Source: SAR92 clade bacterium H921 (GTDB taxonomy: Bacteria > Pseudomonadota > Gammaproteobacteria > Pseudomonadales > Porticoccaceae). From it: 64,000 nucleotides of DNA. Shown here in pieces: positions 53,382 to 59,983 of the stretch. Numbering within the stretch: the stretch's first letter is position 1; each line of letters starts with the position of its first letter. The stretch covers positions 248,001-312,000 of the forward strand of contig JAOALD010000003.1 of the NCBI GenBank assembly GCA_025153755.1, in the 5' to 3' direction. The position numbers were made by a program, and so were the translations under genes. Below the pieces are notes generated by a model, which saw nothing but the letters and a program-made list of their open reading frames with translations, did not search any database and was not told the origin of the DNA.

Positions 53382-53839
53382 TGTTTCTCTGTGACCTCGT
53401 ATAAATAGACGTGAGACCCGGGGGCCTCATTGGTTAGGGGGTCGCAATAGCGCTTGAATGCGTGGAGGCTGACCACCTGCACGTCGTCATTCCAAAATGT
53501 TCCCGACTTGGTCATGACGTCCATGACGCCCTTGACGTAGTTGTCCACATCTCCCCGGGGGTGTTTTAGCTTCCCGCTTTTGGGTTTTGTGCAGACGGTT
53601 TCGATCAGGATGGCGACAGGTCCCGTGATGGGTGGCCTCGCGTGGTAGGCGTTTGCGTAGGGTTGCGCCAGTTGACGGAACTCGGTGTAAGGTTTCCCGA
53701 AATAGGTCCCCCACTTGGTGACCCTCGGCCTTGACGCTGGCCGGGGCTCCACCGGGATCGCGAAGTAGCGGACATCGTCCGACTGCCTTCGCATTGCTTT
53801 CAACATTGTGGCGACTGCTTTTTTGACAGCCTGAGACAT
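53378..53839 (-). CDS. rusA: RusA-family Holliday junction resolvase
   Basis: 153 residues from the ATG at 53839. IPVEPRPASRPRVTKWG and PRGDVDNYVKGVMDVM (metal-binding Asp pair), then WNDDVQVVSLHAFKRYC, are the RusA core. Resolves branched DNA before packaging, a role filled by gp3 in T7. Confidence 0.9.
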   Translation of the reverse strand: MSQAVKKAVATMLKAMRRQSDDVRYFAIPVEPRPASRPRVTKWGTYFGKPYTEFRQLAQPYANAYHARPPITGPVAILIETVCTKPKSGKLKHPRGDVDNYVKGVMDVMTKSGTFWNDDVQVVSLHAFKRYCDPLTNEAPGSHVYLYEVTEKH

Positions 53840-53846
53840 CCCGGAC

Positions 53847-54440
53847 CTATAGGTCGTCGATGTCGATCGGGCTGCCGCTGGGGACTTCGGCCTCGAGGGC
53901 TGCAGGCTCGTCGTCGGCGGTGAAACCTTCGTCCTCGCCAAACACTGAGGCAGCGTTGCCGGGACCAGTGCCACCTGAGTTGTTCTTAGCGATTAGCTTG
54001 ACCATGTCGAGATAAAAGCTGACACCTTTCTGGGCTCCGTTGTAAGCCTTGGCAGCACCTGCCACCCGAATGGTGTCGCCGCCCATGATGATGATGTTCT
54101 CGGGGAGCGGTTGGTTCTTAGCGTCGACCATGCTGGGCTGTCGGACTGACTTCATGGTCATGTAGACCATTCCGAGATACTGCTCTTTCCCAGATTCGTC
54201 GCCGTCTTTTAACGGGTTGTGAAATCCTGGGGGGATCTTGTCGCCGAACTCGCGCTGCGCGGCGTCTTTAATAGTGGCCTTGAGCGTTCCGACCATTGGG
54301 TCGTCCTTTTGAAATGCGACGGTGACTTTATATTTGCCGTCTGAGTATTCCGACCCGGTGTCGGGCTTGTTGAGCCATGCGAAATGAGCGGTGCCAACAG
54401 TGGTGGCGAAATTGACATACAGCGATTTTTTGGTAGACAT
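53847..54440 (-). CDS. Single-stranded DNA-binding protein (T7 gp2.5 / DUF2815-like)
   Basis: 197 residues from the ATG at 54440 after GAGGAGA. YKVTVAFQKDDPMVGTLKAT and NIIIMGGDTIRVAGAAKAY are OB-fold family segments; the C-terminus is strongly acidic (SGSPIDIDDL), as needed to contact polymerase and helicase. An in-frame upstream extension is Arg/Gln-rich and rejected. Confidence 0.87.
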   Translation of the reverse strand: MSTKKSLYVNFATTVGTAHFAWLNKPDTGSEYSDGKYKVTVAFQKDDPMVGTLKATIKDAAQREFGDKIPPGFHNPLKDGDESGKEQYLGMVYMTMKSVRQPSMVDAKNQPLPENIIIMGGDTIRVAGAAKAYNGAQKGVSFYLDMVKLIAKNNSGGTGPGNAASVFGEDEGFTADDEPAALEAEVPSGSPIDIDDL

Positions 54441-54502
54441 AGAGAATCTCCTCAATGGTGTCTGAGTGGTTGGGTTTTGGGTTGGGGGTTGTTGCGGTTT
54501 GG

Positions 54503-54697
54503 TTAGTCCTTGGACGGACCTTTTTCGACGAGCTCGGTGACTGTGTTTTGATAGATGTCGAGCAGTGCGCTGATCTCTTTCAGCCTCATTTCGCACGCTC
54601 TGAATTCCGCAGTCAGGTCGTCGGCTCTGGCTATAAGAAACTGAACTTCAGGTTCTAGGTCCGCGAGCTCGTAGTCTTTCTCATTAATAGTGACGAT
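54503..54697 (-). CDS. Small phage protein (DUF6447-like) with an apparent AUC start codon
   Basis: 64 residues beginning (I/M)VTINEKDYELADLEPEVQF, a pattern common in small phage proteins, followed by a coiled helix (EFRACEMRLKEISALLDIYQ). The reading frame has a perfect ribosome-binding site, AAGGAG-ACAACC, but the next codon is ATC. No ATG, GTG or TTG lies between the upstream in-frame stop and a Met deep in the frame. A neighbouring gene (55598) has the same leader, AGGAGACAACC, followed by ATG. Either rare AUC initiation or a start lost by one substitution. Confidence 0.6.
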   Translation of the reverse strand: MVTINEKDYELADLEPEVQFLIARADDLTAEFRACEMRLKEISALLDIYQNTVTELVEKGPSKD

Positions 54698-54742
54698 GGT
54701 TGTCTCCTTGGTTTGGTTGGTGGTAGTAGTCGATGGAGGTGA

Positions 54743-54826
54743 CTAGCAGAGCAGGGCCTTCAGTAGCATCAGCAGCACAAAGGCTGGGGGTATCAAGCTC
54801 AGGTCTGACGTCGTCGACTTCTTCAT
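54743..54826 (-). CDS. Candidate 27-residue membrane peptide
   Basis: MKKSTTSDLSLIPPAFVLLM then LLKALLC; basic N-terminus and one hydrophobic segment. The ATG overlaps the upstream stop (ATGA) and follows GGAG. Very short, so tentative. Confidence 0.4.
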   Translation of the reverse strand: MKKSTTSDLSLIPPAFVLLMLLKALLC

Positions 54827-54987
54827 TGCTTCTCCATCTCGATGGTCCCATCGGGTCTGACCCAATAGGGTCCAGCTCTAGGCCTAGACAAAGAGCGCAC
54901 ATATTCATCAACCGTGCTGATCTTCGCCTTCCTGTCGATCTCTGCATTCGTCATGTCCATCATTCGGGGGCTGCTTGGTTTGTTCAT
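54823..54987 (-). CDS. Small unknown early protein, first gene after phage-type promoter copy 2
   Basis: 54 residues from the ATG at 54987, six bases after AAGGAG. KISTVDEYVRSLSRPRAGPY and the C-terminal VRPDGTIEMEKQ. No family recognised. Confidence 0.6.
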   Translation of the reverse strand: MNKPSSPRMMDMTNAEIDRKAKISTVDEYVRSLSRPRAGPYWVRPDGTIEMEKQ

Positions 54988-55013
54988 GATTGCTCCTTGA
55001 CACATCGGGTGTG

Positions 55014-55028
55014 TCTTAGTGACTTAGA
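55014..55028. promoter_or_regulatory. Operator-like site downstream of phage-type promoter copy 2
   Basis: Plus strand CTTAGTGACTTAGAG; its complement contains TAAGTCACT, nine bases of the early operator, 15-29 bases after the predicted start of transcription. Weaker match than the four main copies. Confidence 0.4.
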
Positions 55029-55042
55029 GACTGGGGGGTCCT

Positions 55043-55069
55043 CTATAGGGCGGGGTTTTGTGACCGATT
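55043..55069 (-). promoter_or_regulatory. Candidate phage RNA polymerase promoter, copy 2
   Basis: Minus strand begins ATCGGTCACAAAACCCC and ends CGCCCTATAG, +1 at G55043, initial transcript GAGGACC. It lies just downstream of a terminator, so it restarts transcription toward the replication genes. Confidence 0.8.
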
Positions 55070-55105
55070 GCTGCAGGCCGCATTCTGGCTGGGTTTTAGC
55101 GAGGC

Positions 55106-55128
55106 AAAAAAAAGGCCCACGAGGGGCC
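55106..55128 (-). terminator. Intrinsic terminator of the small early-gene operon
   Basis: Minus strand GGCCC-CTCGT-GGGCC followed by eight T. It lies 25 bp after the stop of the 45-residue gene and upstream of the phage-type promoter, separating host-polymerase from phage-polymerase transcription. Confidence 0.87.
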
Positions 55129-55152
55129 AAAGGGGGGGATTGCTAGGGGTAA

Positions 55153-55290
55153 TCAGTTACAGCGACGCAGGGCCTCTGTGAGGCACGCTTCGTGCATCGG
55201 AGTGTCAGGCATTAAGTCAGCGAGCATGTCTCTCAGCTCCAAATCTGAGAACGATCGGACCATCTCCATGCGGATCTCGTGGATGCTCAT
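55153..55290 (-). CDS. 45-residue unknown early protein
   Basis: Starts at 55290 (ATGA overlap with the upstream stop). MEMVRSFSDLELRDMLADLM and a Cys-containing helix (MHEACLTEALRRCN). Unknown. Confidence 0.55.
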   Translation of the reverse strand: MSIHEIRMEMVRSFSDLELRDMLADLMPDTPMHEACLTEALRRCN

Positions 55291-55598
55291 GCTGCACCGA
55301 CCTTGATGCTCAAAGCATCCAAAGGTGTGGGGCACGGATTGCCTTTTTGTGGGCGCCCTTCCCACGCCACAGACTGGTCGACCAAAATCTTCAACCAGCG
55401 CAGCGTCAGGCCGTAATAGCTCACAGATCTGTAGTCGCCCTCGCCGTGGACGTCGTCGCTGGCGATGATATTGAGGGCGCTGGTGCCGTTTGGCATGGTG
55501 TACTCGATGAGGGCCTTGTGCTTCCAGACAGCGAGCACGATGGCCTCACGGTCCAGCTGGTTGCGGTATACATTTAATTCGTCGTCTATCTGTAGCAT
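55287..55598 (-). CDS. Unknown early protein
   Basis: 103 residues after AGGAG. YRSVSYYGLTLRWLKILVDQ and AIVLAVWKHKALIEYTMPNG; no recognised domain. A UCCG hairpin stands directly before its ribosome-binding site. Confidence 0.65.
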   Translation of the reverse strand: MLQIDDELNVYRNQLDREAIVLAVWKHKALIEYTMPNGTSALNIIASDDVHGEGDYRSVSYYGLTLRWLKILVDQSVAWEGRPQKGNPCPTPLDALSIKVGAA

Positions 55599-55612
55599 GG
55601 TTGTCTCCTGAT

Positions 55613-55626
55613 GGCCCCGGAGGGCC
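55613..55626 (-). terminator. UCCG-tetraloop hairpin in the early operon
   Basis: GGCCC-UCCG-GGGCC between the 58-residue gene and the ribosome-binding site of the 103-residue gene. No U-run, so processing or mRNA stability is likelier than termination by host polymerase. Confidence 0.55.
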
Positions 55627-55636
55627 GTTTGGTTGA

Positions 55637-55813
55637 TTAGCAGAATTTTGCGAGGTAGTTTGAAGTCGAGCGAACTGCTGCAGCCTCAGTCTTAAAGTGG
55701 CGGCCTTTATAGTGATGGATCACTGTTTTGTAGCCATCTCTCTCGATGCGAACGATTAGGGCATAAAAGCTGCCGTCTGAGTCTTTGCTTATTGCTGCTT
55801 GGTGGTTGCTCAT
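55637..55813 (-). CDS. 58-residue unknown protein directly behind early promoter B
   Basis: MSNHQAAISKDSDGSFYALI then RIERDGYKTVIHHYKGRHF; GGAGAG precedes the ATG. Below the usual length cut-off but it fills the interval and is first in its operon. The beta-rich pattern resembles a small DNA- or protein-binding domain. Unknown. Confidence 0.65.
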   Translation of the reverse strand: MSNHQAAISKDSDGSFYALIVRIERDGYKTVIHHYKGRHFKTEAAAVRSTSNYLAKFC

Positions 55814-55828
55814 TTTGTCTCTCCGGGG

Positions 55829-55909
55829 TTAGTAAGTCACTGTAGTATGGCCCTCATTATAGTGATATTGAGGGACCTGTCAACAACTTTGCATTATTAA
55901 GTCACTGTA
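55829..55909 (-). promoter_or_regulatory. Early promoter with two flanking operators (copy B)
   Basis: Minus strand TTGACA (55883-55878), 16-bp spacer, consensus TATAAT (55861-55856). TACAGTGACTTACTAA (55844-55829) lies downstream and TACAGTGACTTAATAA (55909-55894) upstream, so the promoter is bracketed by two operators 65 bp apart, a layout suited to looping or cooperative repression. Confidence 0.87.
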
Positions 55910-55910
55910 T

Positions 55911-56126
55911 TTAGGAATAAAAAAAAGTCCGTACAGGTAGCAGATTGACGCCCGACTCACCAGCCTGTCGGAACATACGGTCCCGGACCAGATCCCGGTG
56001 AGCAGACTGAGCTGCAACGTCCCTGCCCTGCCCTTCGATGCTGCGGATGGTCAGCAGGTCCAGCTGCGCATCGACGTCCCTGAGCTCTCTGGCGAGCTGC
56101 AGCAGCGCCTCGGTCATCTTATTCAT
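55911..56126 (-). CDS. 71-residue helical unknown early protein
   Basis: Start at 56126, inside the last codons of the upstream gene. MTEALLQLARELRDVDAQLD is a long amphipathic helix. Its stop abuts operator B2. Confidence 0.55.
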   Translation of the reverse strand: MNKMTEALLQLARELRDVDAQLDLLTIRSIEGQGRDVAAQSAHRDLVRDRMFRQAGESGVNLLPVRTFFYS

Positions 56127-56388
56127 TAGGGTCGAGCTCCTCATCACATTCGTTGCAGTGGTTGATGTAGGACTTCTCCCACACTGTCTGATCGCCGATG
56201 TCATATGAGTCCTGATGTTCTACGCTGTAGAACTCGCCGTCGAAGCGAGAAACGTCACATCGGGGACAATGGCCCTCGGGTTTCGGTTCGCCCTTCCTGC
56301 CGAATATTGCGTCCCAGTTGTTAGCGAACGCGACGCGATCGCCTGTGCGTTGTGCGGAACCCTTCCCGCCATGGTTTTGTCCGTGCAT
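56119..56388 (-). CDS. Zinc-ribbon-like unknown early protein
   Basis: 89 residues from the ATG at 56388 (GGGAG upstream; TAATG overlap with the preceding stop). Two Cys pairs, HCPRCDVSRF and HCNECDEELD, likely bind zinc; DAIFGRKGEPKPEGH precedes. DNA-, RNA- or RNA-polymerase-binding zinc proteins of this size are common phage early products; no specific role shown. Confidence 0.65.
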   Translation of the reverse strand: MHGQNHGGKGSAQRTGDRVAFANNWDAIFGRKGEPKPEGHCPRCDVSRFDGEFYSVEHQDSYDIGDQTVWEKSYINHCNECDEELDPNE

Positions 56389-56510
56389 TAGCAAACTCCC
56401 AAATTAATGCAATCGTGAAAGGCCATTTCGCTGGCCCAGAAATAAAGGCCCGCGAGTAGCGTGCCGAGAATTACCCGGGGAATTACCGGGGACTTTGTTT
56501 GGTATTTCAT
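56388..56510 (-). CDS. 40-residue membrane protein
   Basis: KYQTKSPVIPRVILGTLLAG then LYFWASEMAF; one membrane span. AAGGA precedes the ATG, and the stop overlaps the next start (TAATG), supporting translation. Confidence 0.6.
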   Translation of the reverse strand: MKYQTKSPVIPRVILGTLLAGLYFWASEMAFHDCINLGVC

Positions 56511-56519
56511 TGCTGATCC

Positions 56520-56693
56520 TTATGCTGAAATGCGGCGACCGCATGATCGACAGCCAGTCACCCAGTCACCGCTGCGGTTGTTGCATTTGCAGATCTTGGT
56601 CCGTACTTCATCCGGGCCCATTTTGTAGCCCCCAGAGGTTTTGGGGCCGTTTGCTGGTCTTCTTCTGGTTTGTTCATAGATTGTGAACTTCAT
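56520..56693 (-). CDS. 57-residue Cys-rich early protein
   Basis: Starts at 56693 (ATGA overlap). Cys residues C-x-C and C-x2-C (ICKCNN, TGCRSCGR) suggest a small zinc knuckle. Basic. Unknown. Confidence 0.6.
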   Translation of the reverse strand: MKFTIYEQTRRRPANGPKTSGGYKMGPDEVRTKICKCNNRSGDWVTGCRSCGRRISA

Positions 56694-57061
56694 GCTGCTG
56701 CCCCTGTGATGCGTGCAGTTTGATCGGCTGACAGCTGACCCCATCCAGTTCGACCGCACATGTAAGCTGTGCCAGTGGCCGTGTTGTGTACGATGTCGCC
56801 GACAGACAGTGAGTGCAGCGGGCGAAGTCTAGTGATTTTTGCCTCGCTCTCATCTGTCCACATGTTCATCCCTTGAAAGGCCTGTTCAAGTTCGGTGAAA
56901 GTGGTCTCGCAAACTTTGTTATAAAACTGCTCGTGCTTGTCTTCAAAATGATCGACGCCGAAAACCGAGGTCTCCTGCTGCGCGACAAATTTGGGAGAGT
57001 CCCATGCGTTGCGTGGATCCATTTCGTTTTCGAGGATTACGATTTGGTAAATGTTCAACAT
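56690..57061 (-). CDS. Unknown early protein with YodL-like C-terminus
   Basis: 123 residues from the ATG at 57061; the frame runs further upstream through the operator and promoter, which is rejected. LHSLSVGDIVHNTATGTAYM then CGRTGWGQL resembles the HSLSVGD-x-I...G-x-x-Y motif of YodL-type and related small proteins of mobile elements. First gene behind promoter A. Confidence 0.68.
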   Translation of the reverse strand: MLNIYQIVILENEMDPRNAWDSPKFVAQQETSVFGVDHFEDKHEQFYNKVCETTFTELEQAFQGMNMWTDESEAKITRLRPLHSLSVGDIVHNTATGTAYMCGRTGWGQLSADQTARITGAAA

Positions 57062-57081
57062 TGTGTAGGCCTTTTTGGTGG

Positions 57082-57161
57082 TTAGTAAGTCACTGAATGT
57101 GCGTGTATAAAACCACACACCCAGCGACCTGTCAACAACTTTATAATGCAAAGTTACTGTA
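57082..57161 (-). promoter_or_regulatory. Early promoter with operators (copy A)
   Basis: Minus strand AGTTGTTGACAGG with TTGACA at 57135-57130; a weak -10 (TTTATA, 57111-57106). TTCAGTGACTTACTAA lies at 57097-57082, and a second partial operator, TACAGTAACTT, at 57161-57151 upstream of the -35. Confidence 0.8.
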
Positions 57162-57165
57162 CTTT

Positions 57166-59685
57166 TCAACTAAAAAAATAGGGAGCCTCTTCAATCTCCT
57201 CGATCCGGTACACACCACGCGCTGGTGGCTCTGGAAGGTCCAGACCGCTGAGCTCAACCATTTGCTCGTGGAACGCTTGGATCTGGTCCTCCTGAAAGAT
57301 CTCCAGAGCTGAGAGTCTCAGGGCTGCATTGAGGTCCTCGATCGCGCTGGCGTGCATTCCATAGCTGTCGTGTATCATCGCAAAATCCGTGTGCCCTTGG
57401 TTCGCCATTTTCTCAACGGTGAGCTGCAGCAGCGCCCCATCGAAGCTGTGGATTATGTTCGGGGCACTCGATTGAGCCTGTCGACGCGCATCGAGCCCGA
57501 GTTTCTGGTCCTCCATGTGCAGAATCACATCACCGAGGACAGTCTTGATCTCGCGCTTCGACGTTTTGTTGTAGGCCTGAGTCACTCGAAGCCCCATCGG
57601 GGTCGTCCATGAAAGTGGCAGCTCAGCCTTGGCAATGATTCCGCTCACTTTTTGGAAATAGCTCATAATCTCGACGGCCTTTCCATTGACCGACGTCATC
57701 GCCTCGAGGATGCAATCTGTCATGTAAACGCTCGCATCCGCCCGACTCGCGCACTCAAAATCGTTGCAGTGCTTATCACCGACCAGCTGCTCGGCAATGC
57801 CTCGAGGTGTCACACCATAGGGGACACACATCACAGCACGTTTGACCAGTCCACGACTTTTGCCCGGGTTATCCTGCAGCCTTTCGAGCCACTCTGCGGC
57901 GATCTCAGACCCTCCAGCCTCGCGTGATAGGATCGATAGGACCGACGCAGCAACCGTCGCATACAGGTCAAAACGCTCGTCCTTGGCCGTGCAATTGGTC
58001 GCCTCAGCGCCGACCTGATCTTTGCCCAACATACTCAAAATCTGCATTCCGTTGGTCGTGCCATCGATGGCGACCGGGATGTGTGAAACGAACGTCGTCG
58101 GGTCCCCAGATTCATGAGCTCGGGCGAGCTCTTTGGCAGCGGCGAGAAACAGCAGGGGCTCGGCAGCGGCTGTCCACTCCTCGTTGGTCAGCGGGTCAGA
58201 AGCCACACGGATCATCAGGTCGAGGTTGAAAGTTGCCCACAGCTCCCGATTAAAGAGAGTCTCTTTGTCCTTGCCATAGCAGTTGGCTGCGTGAATCTTG
58301 AGCCACTTGAGGCCAGACGTCCCGAGCTGTTTTCCTTTGGCGAACATGAGCAGAGCCTTTGCAACCTGATCACCTTGGGGCGTGAGCTCCTTGGGGTACG
58401 GATACAAGCGACCGCGAAAATCTGCAAAATGTGGAAACGCAAATTCAGAGTGCTGCGCCATTTTGTGAGCTATCTCGATCTTTCGACGGAATGCTCCATG
58501 CTTTCCCCGGGCGCTTGCGATCTTCTCGATGGCGTCCTTTCTTTTTGAATGGTATGCGCTGCGCTCTTTTTTACTCAGTGCGGCGTAGGCGTCAGAGTTA
58601 AGCGCCGGGGTCACCTGATGGCAGGCCTGAGTCACACCGCCGACCTCCGCTCCGGTCCCATAGAGCATGTCGACGACCATCAAAATGAACGGGTTAATTT
58701 TCCACATCGTCGCCTGCACATTATTGACGGCGCTCAGGAATCGCTCCGACGCCGCTGTTTTATCAGCTGAGGTGTGTTGCATTTGGTGGTTGCTGAATAA
58801 TGGCGACTCGATATGGTGATAGCCTCCCCGAACCTTTGCGTCGACATATGCAAACGGGACCGGAGCGATCAACGTCGGAAGCATGTACGGGCTCTGAAGC
58901 TCTGCAAAATCTTCACAGCTCTGGTATTCCGACCACGCCTCCTCGGTCAAATAGAAAAACCTCTGCGTTTTCCCGAGCTCCCTTTTCGTTTCATAGTTAA
59001 ATAGGCCCGGGTTGGCTGCGACCAGAATGTCGATTATCTTGAAGCCAATCTTCACGACGTCTGTCCCCCAGTCAATGTTGGCGTAGTTGTCGAATTTCTT
59101 TTCCCAGCGCGCCAGCTTGCGGTTGTTTATTTGACCCTTTGCTCGTGCAATTAACAGCTCGGCGTATGACTTTTTGACTTGGTCCCCGTTGTCGTTTAAA
59201 ACTCCAATCGATTCCGCTTTGGACTTTGCTTTCCAGTTTTCAAATTTCAGTTGCTGGCGCAGAGCTTGCCCGATGCTTTTGGCTAATCGGTTGAGCCCGG
59301 CCTTTCGGGTCAGCATCGAGGTCTGTTTGCGTGATAATCCTGACACGGTGTCAGATGAACCCTCGGAGCAAAAAGCGAAGGCTTTATTTAGGGCGATCAC
59401 TGCGGTCTGCTCAGCAGAGACCAGCCCGATCATATAGACCCAATTATCAACACCACCGCCGTGCGTGTTGTTGAACATTAAATCGTCGACCTCGAGGTAC
59501 GCCTCATTGATTGCAGCGATGGTCCGAGGCAATGCGTTGCTGATTAAACGCTGGCCACCTGTCGTGCCGTTCATGGACTTCTCGGCCATTGCTTTCTGGT
59601 ACTTGGCAACACCCTCCTCGACTTGGTGGTTTTCCCATCGGATTTGCTTTTCCAGCATTTCATTGCTGATTGCTTTCTGGTTCAT
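57166..59685 (-). CDS. Single-subunit T7-type DNA-directed RNA polymerase
   Basis: 839 residues from the ATG at 59685 (GAGGAG eight bases upstream); an in-frame ATG at 59763 would translate the operator and lacks a ribosome-binding site. Catalytic features are intact: DFRGRLYPYP; Asp541 in VAIDGTTNGMQ (T7 Asp537); Lys615 and Tyr623 in VKRAVMCVPYG (T7 Lys631 and Tyr639); Asp773 in MIHDSYG (T7 Asp812). T7 RNAP has 883 residues, so this is slightly shorter. It should transcribe phage genes from dedicated promoters, of which two candidates are seen. Its own leader contains the repressor operator, so it is presumably silent in the lysogen. Confidence 0.95.
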   Translation of the reverse strand: MNQKAISNEMLEKQIRWENHQVEEGVAKYQKAMAEKSMNGTTGGQRLISNALPRTIAAINEAYLEVDDLMFNNTHGGGVDNWVYMIGLVSAEQTAVIALNKAFAFCSEGSSDTVSGLSRKQTSMLTRKAGLNRLAKSIGQALRQQLKFENWKAKSKAESIGVLNDNGDQVKKSYAELLIARAKGQINNRKLARWEKKFDNYANIDWGTDVVKIGFKIIDILVAANPGLFNYETKRELGKTQRFFYLTEEAWSEYQSCEDFAELQSPYMLPTLIAPVPFAYVDAKVRGGYHHIESPLFSNHQMQHTSADKTAASERFLSAVNNVQATMWKINPFILMVVDMLYGTGAEVGGVTQACHQVTPALNSDAYAALSKKERSAYHSKRKDAIEKIASARGKHGAFRRKIEIAHKMAQHSEFAFPHFADFRGRLYPYPKELTPQGDQVAKALLMFAKGKQLGTSGLKWLKIHAANCYGKDKETLFNRELWATFNLDLMIRVASDPLTNEEWTAAAEPLLFLAAAKELARAHESGDPTTFVSHIPVAIDGTTNGMQILSMLGKDQVGAEATNCTAKDERFDLYATVAASVLSILSREAGGSEIAAEWLERLQDNPGKSRGLVKRAVMCVPYGVTPRGIAEQLVGDKHCNDFECASRADASVYMTDCILEAMTSVNGKAVEIMSYFQKVSGIIAKAELPLSWTTPMGLRVTQAYNKTSKREIKTVLGDVILHMEDQKLGLDARRQAQSSAPNIIHSFDGALLQLTVEKMANQGHTDFAMIHDSYGMHASAIEDLNAALRLSALEIFQEDQIQAFHEQMVELSGLDLPEPPARGVYRIEEIEEAPYFFS

Positions 59686-59732
59686 GGTGGAGCTCCTCGT
59701 GGTTGCTTTGTGGTTCGAAATTTGCGCCGAAC

Positions 59733-59748
59733 TTAGCAAGTTACTGAA
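59733..59748 (-). promoter_or_regulatory. Operator in the RNA polymerase leader (copy D)
   Basis: Minus strand TTCAGTAACTTGCTAA, one base from copy C. A poor promoter candidate precedes it (TTGAAA, 17 bp, TCTTGC), with the same promoter-operator spacing as in the other copies. Confidence 0.75.
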
Positions 59749-59894
59749 CATCGGTCTAGGCAAGATCCAGACTGATTTGGGGTTTCAAAAAAATAAATTT
59801 CTGTCAAGGCGGGATAAGTAAATATACTTATAAAAAATCTATGTATTTCAAGGTTTGCAGGTTGCGCTTTTTAATAGAGTAGTTTAAGCAAGAC

Positions 59895-59934
59895 AAAAAA
59901 AACCCCGAGGTCTTTCGATCTCAGGGTAGGGGTT
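59895..59934 (-). terminator. Terminator between integrase and RNA polymerase genes
   Basis: Minus strand AACCCC ... GGGGTT stem, with an inner GAG/CTC helix, followed by a run of T. Ends integrase transcripts and insulates the polymerase gene. Confidence 0.8.
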
Positions 59935-59983
59935 TTGTACATGTTTACATTTATATGTACACTAAAACGTACTTTCTATACAT

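Noticed and set aside
54684-54947. An 87-codon leftward frame overlapping three small early genes
   Set aside because: It is out of frame with the better-supported 54-residue gene, which has a strong ribosome-binding site, and has no good start of its own.
59686-59763. A 26-residue longer N-terminus for the RNA polymerase
   Set aside because: It would translate the operator sequence (FSNLLSS), which also appears in spurious extensions of two other early genes; the internal ATG at 59685 has a proper ribosome-binding site.
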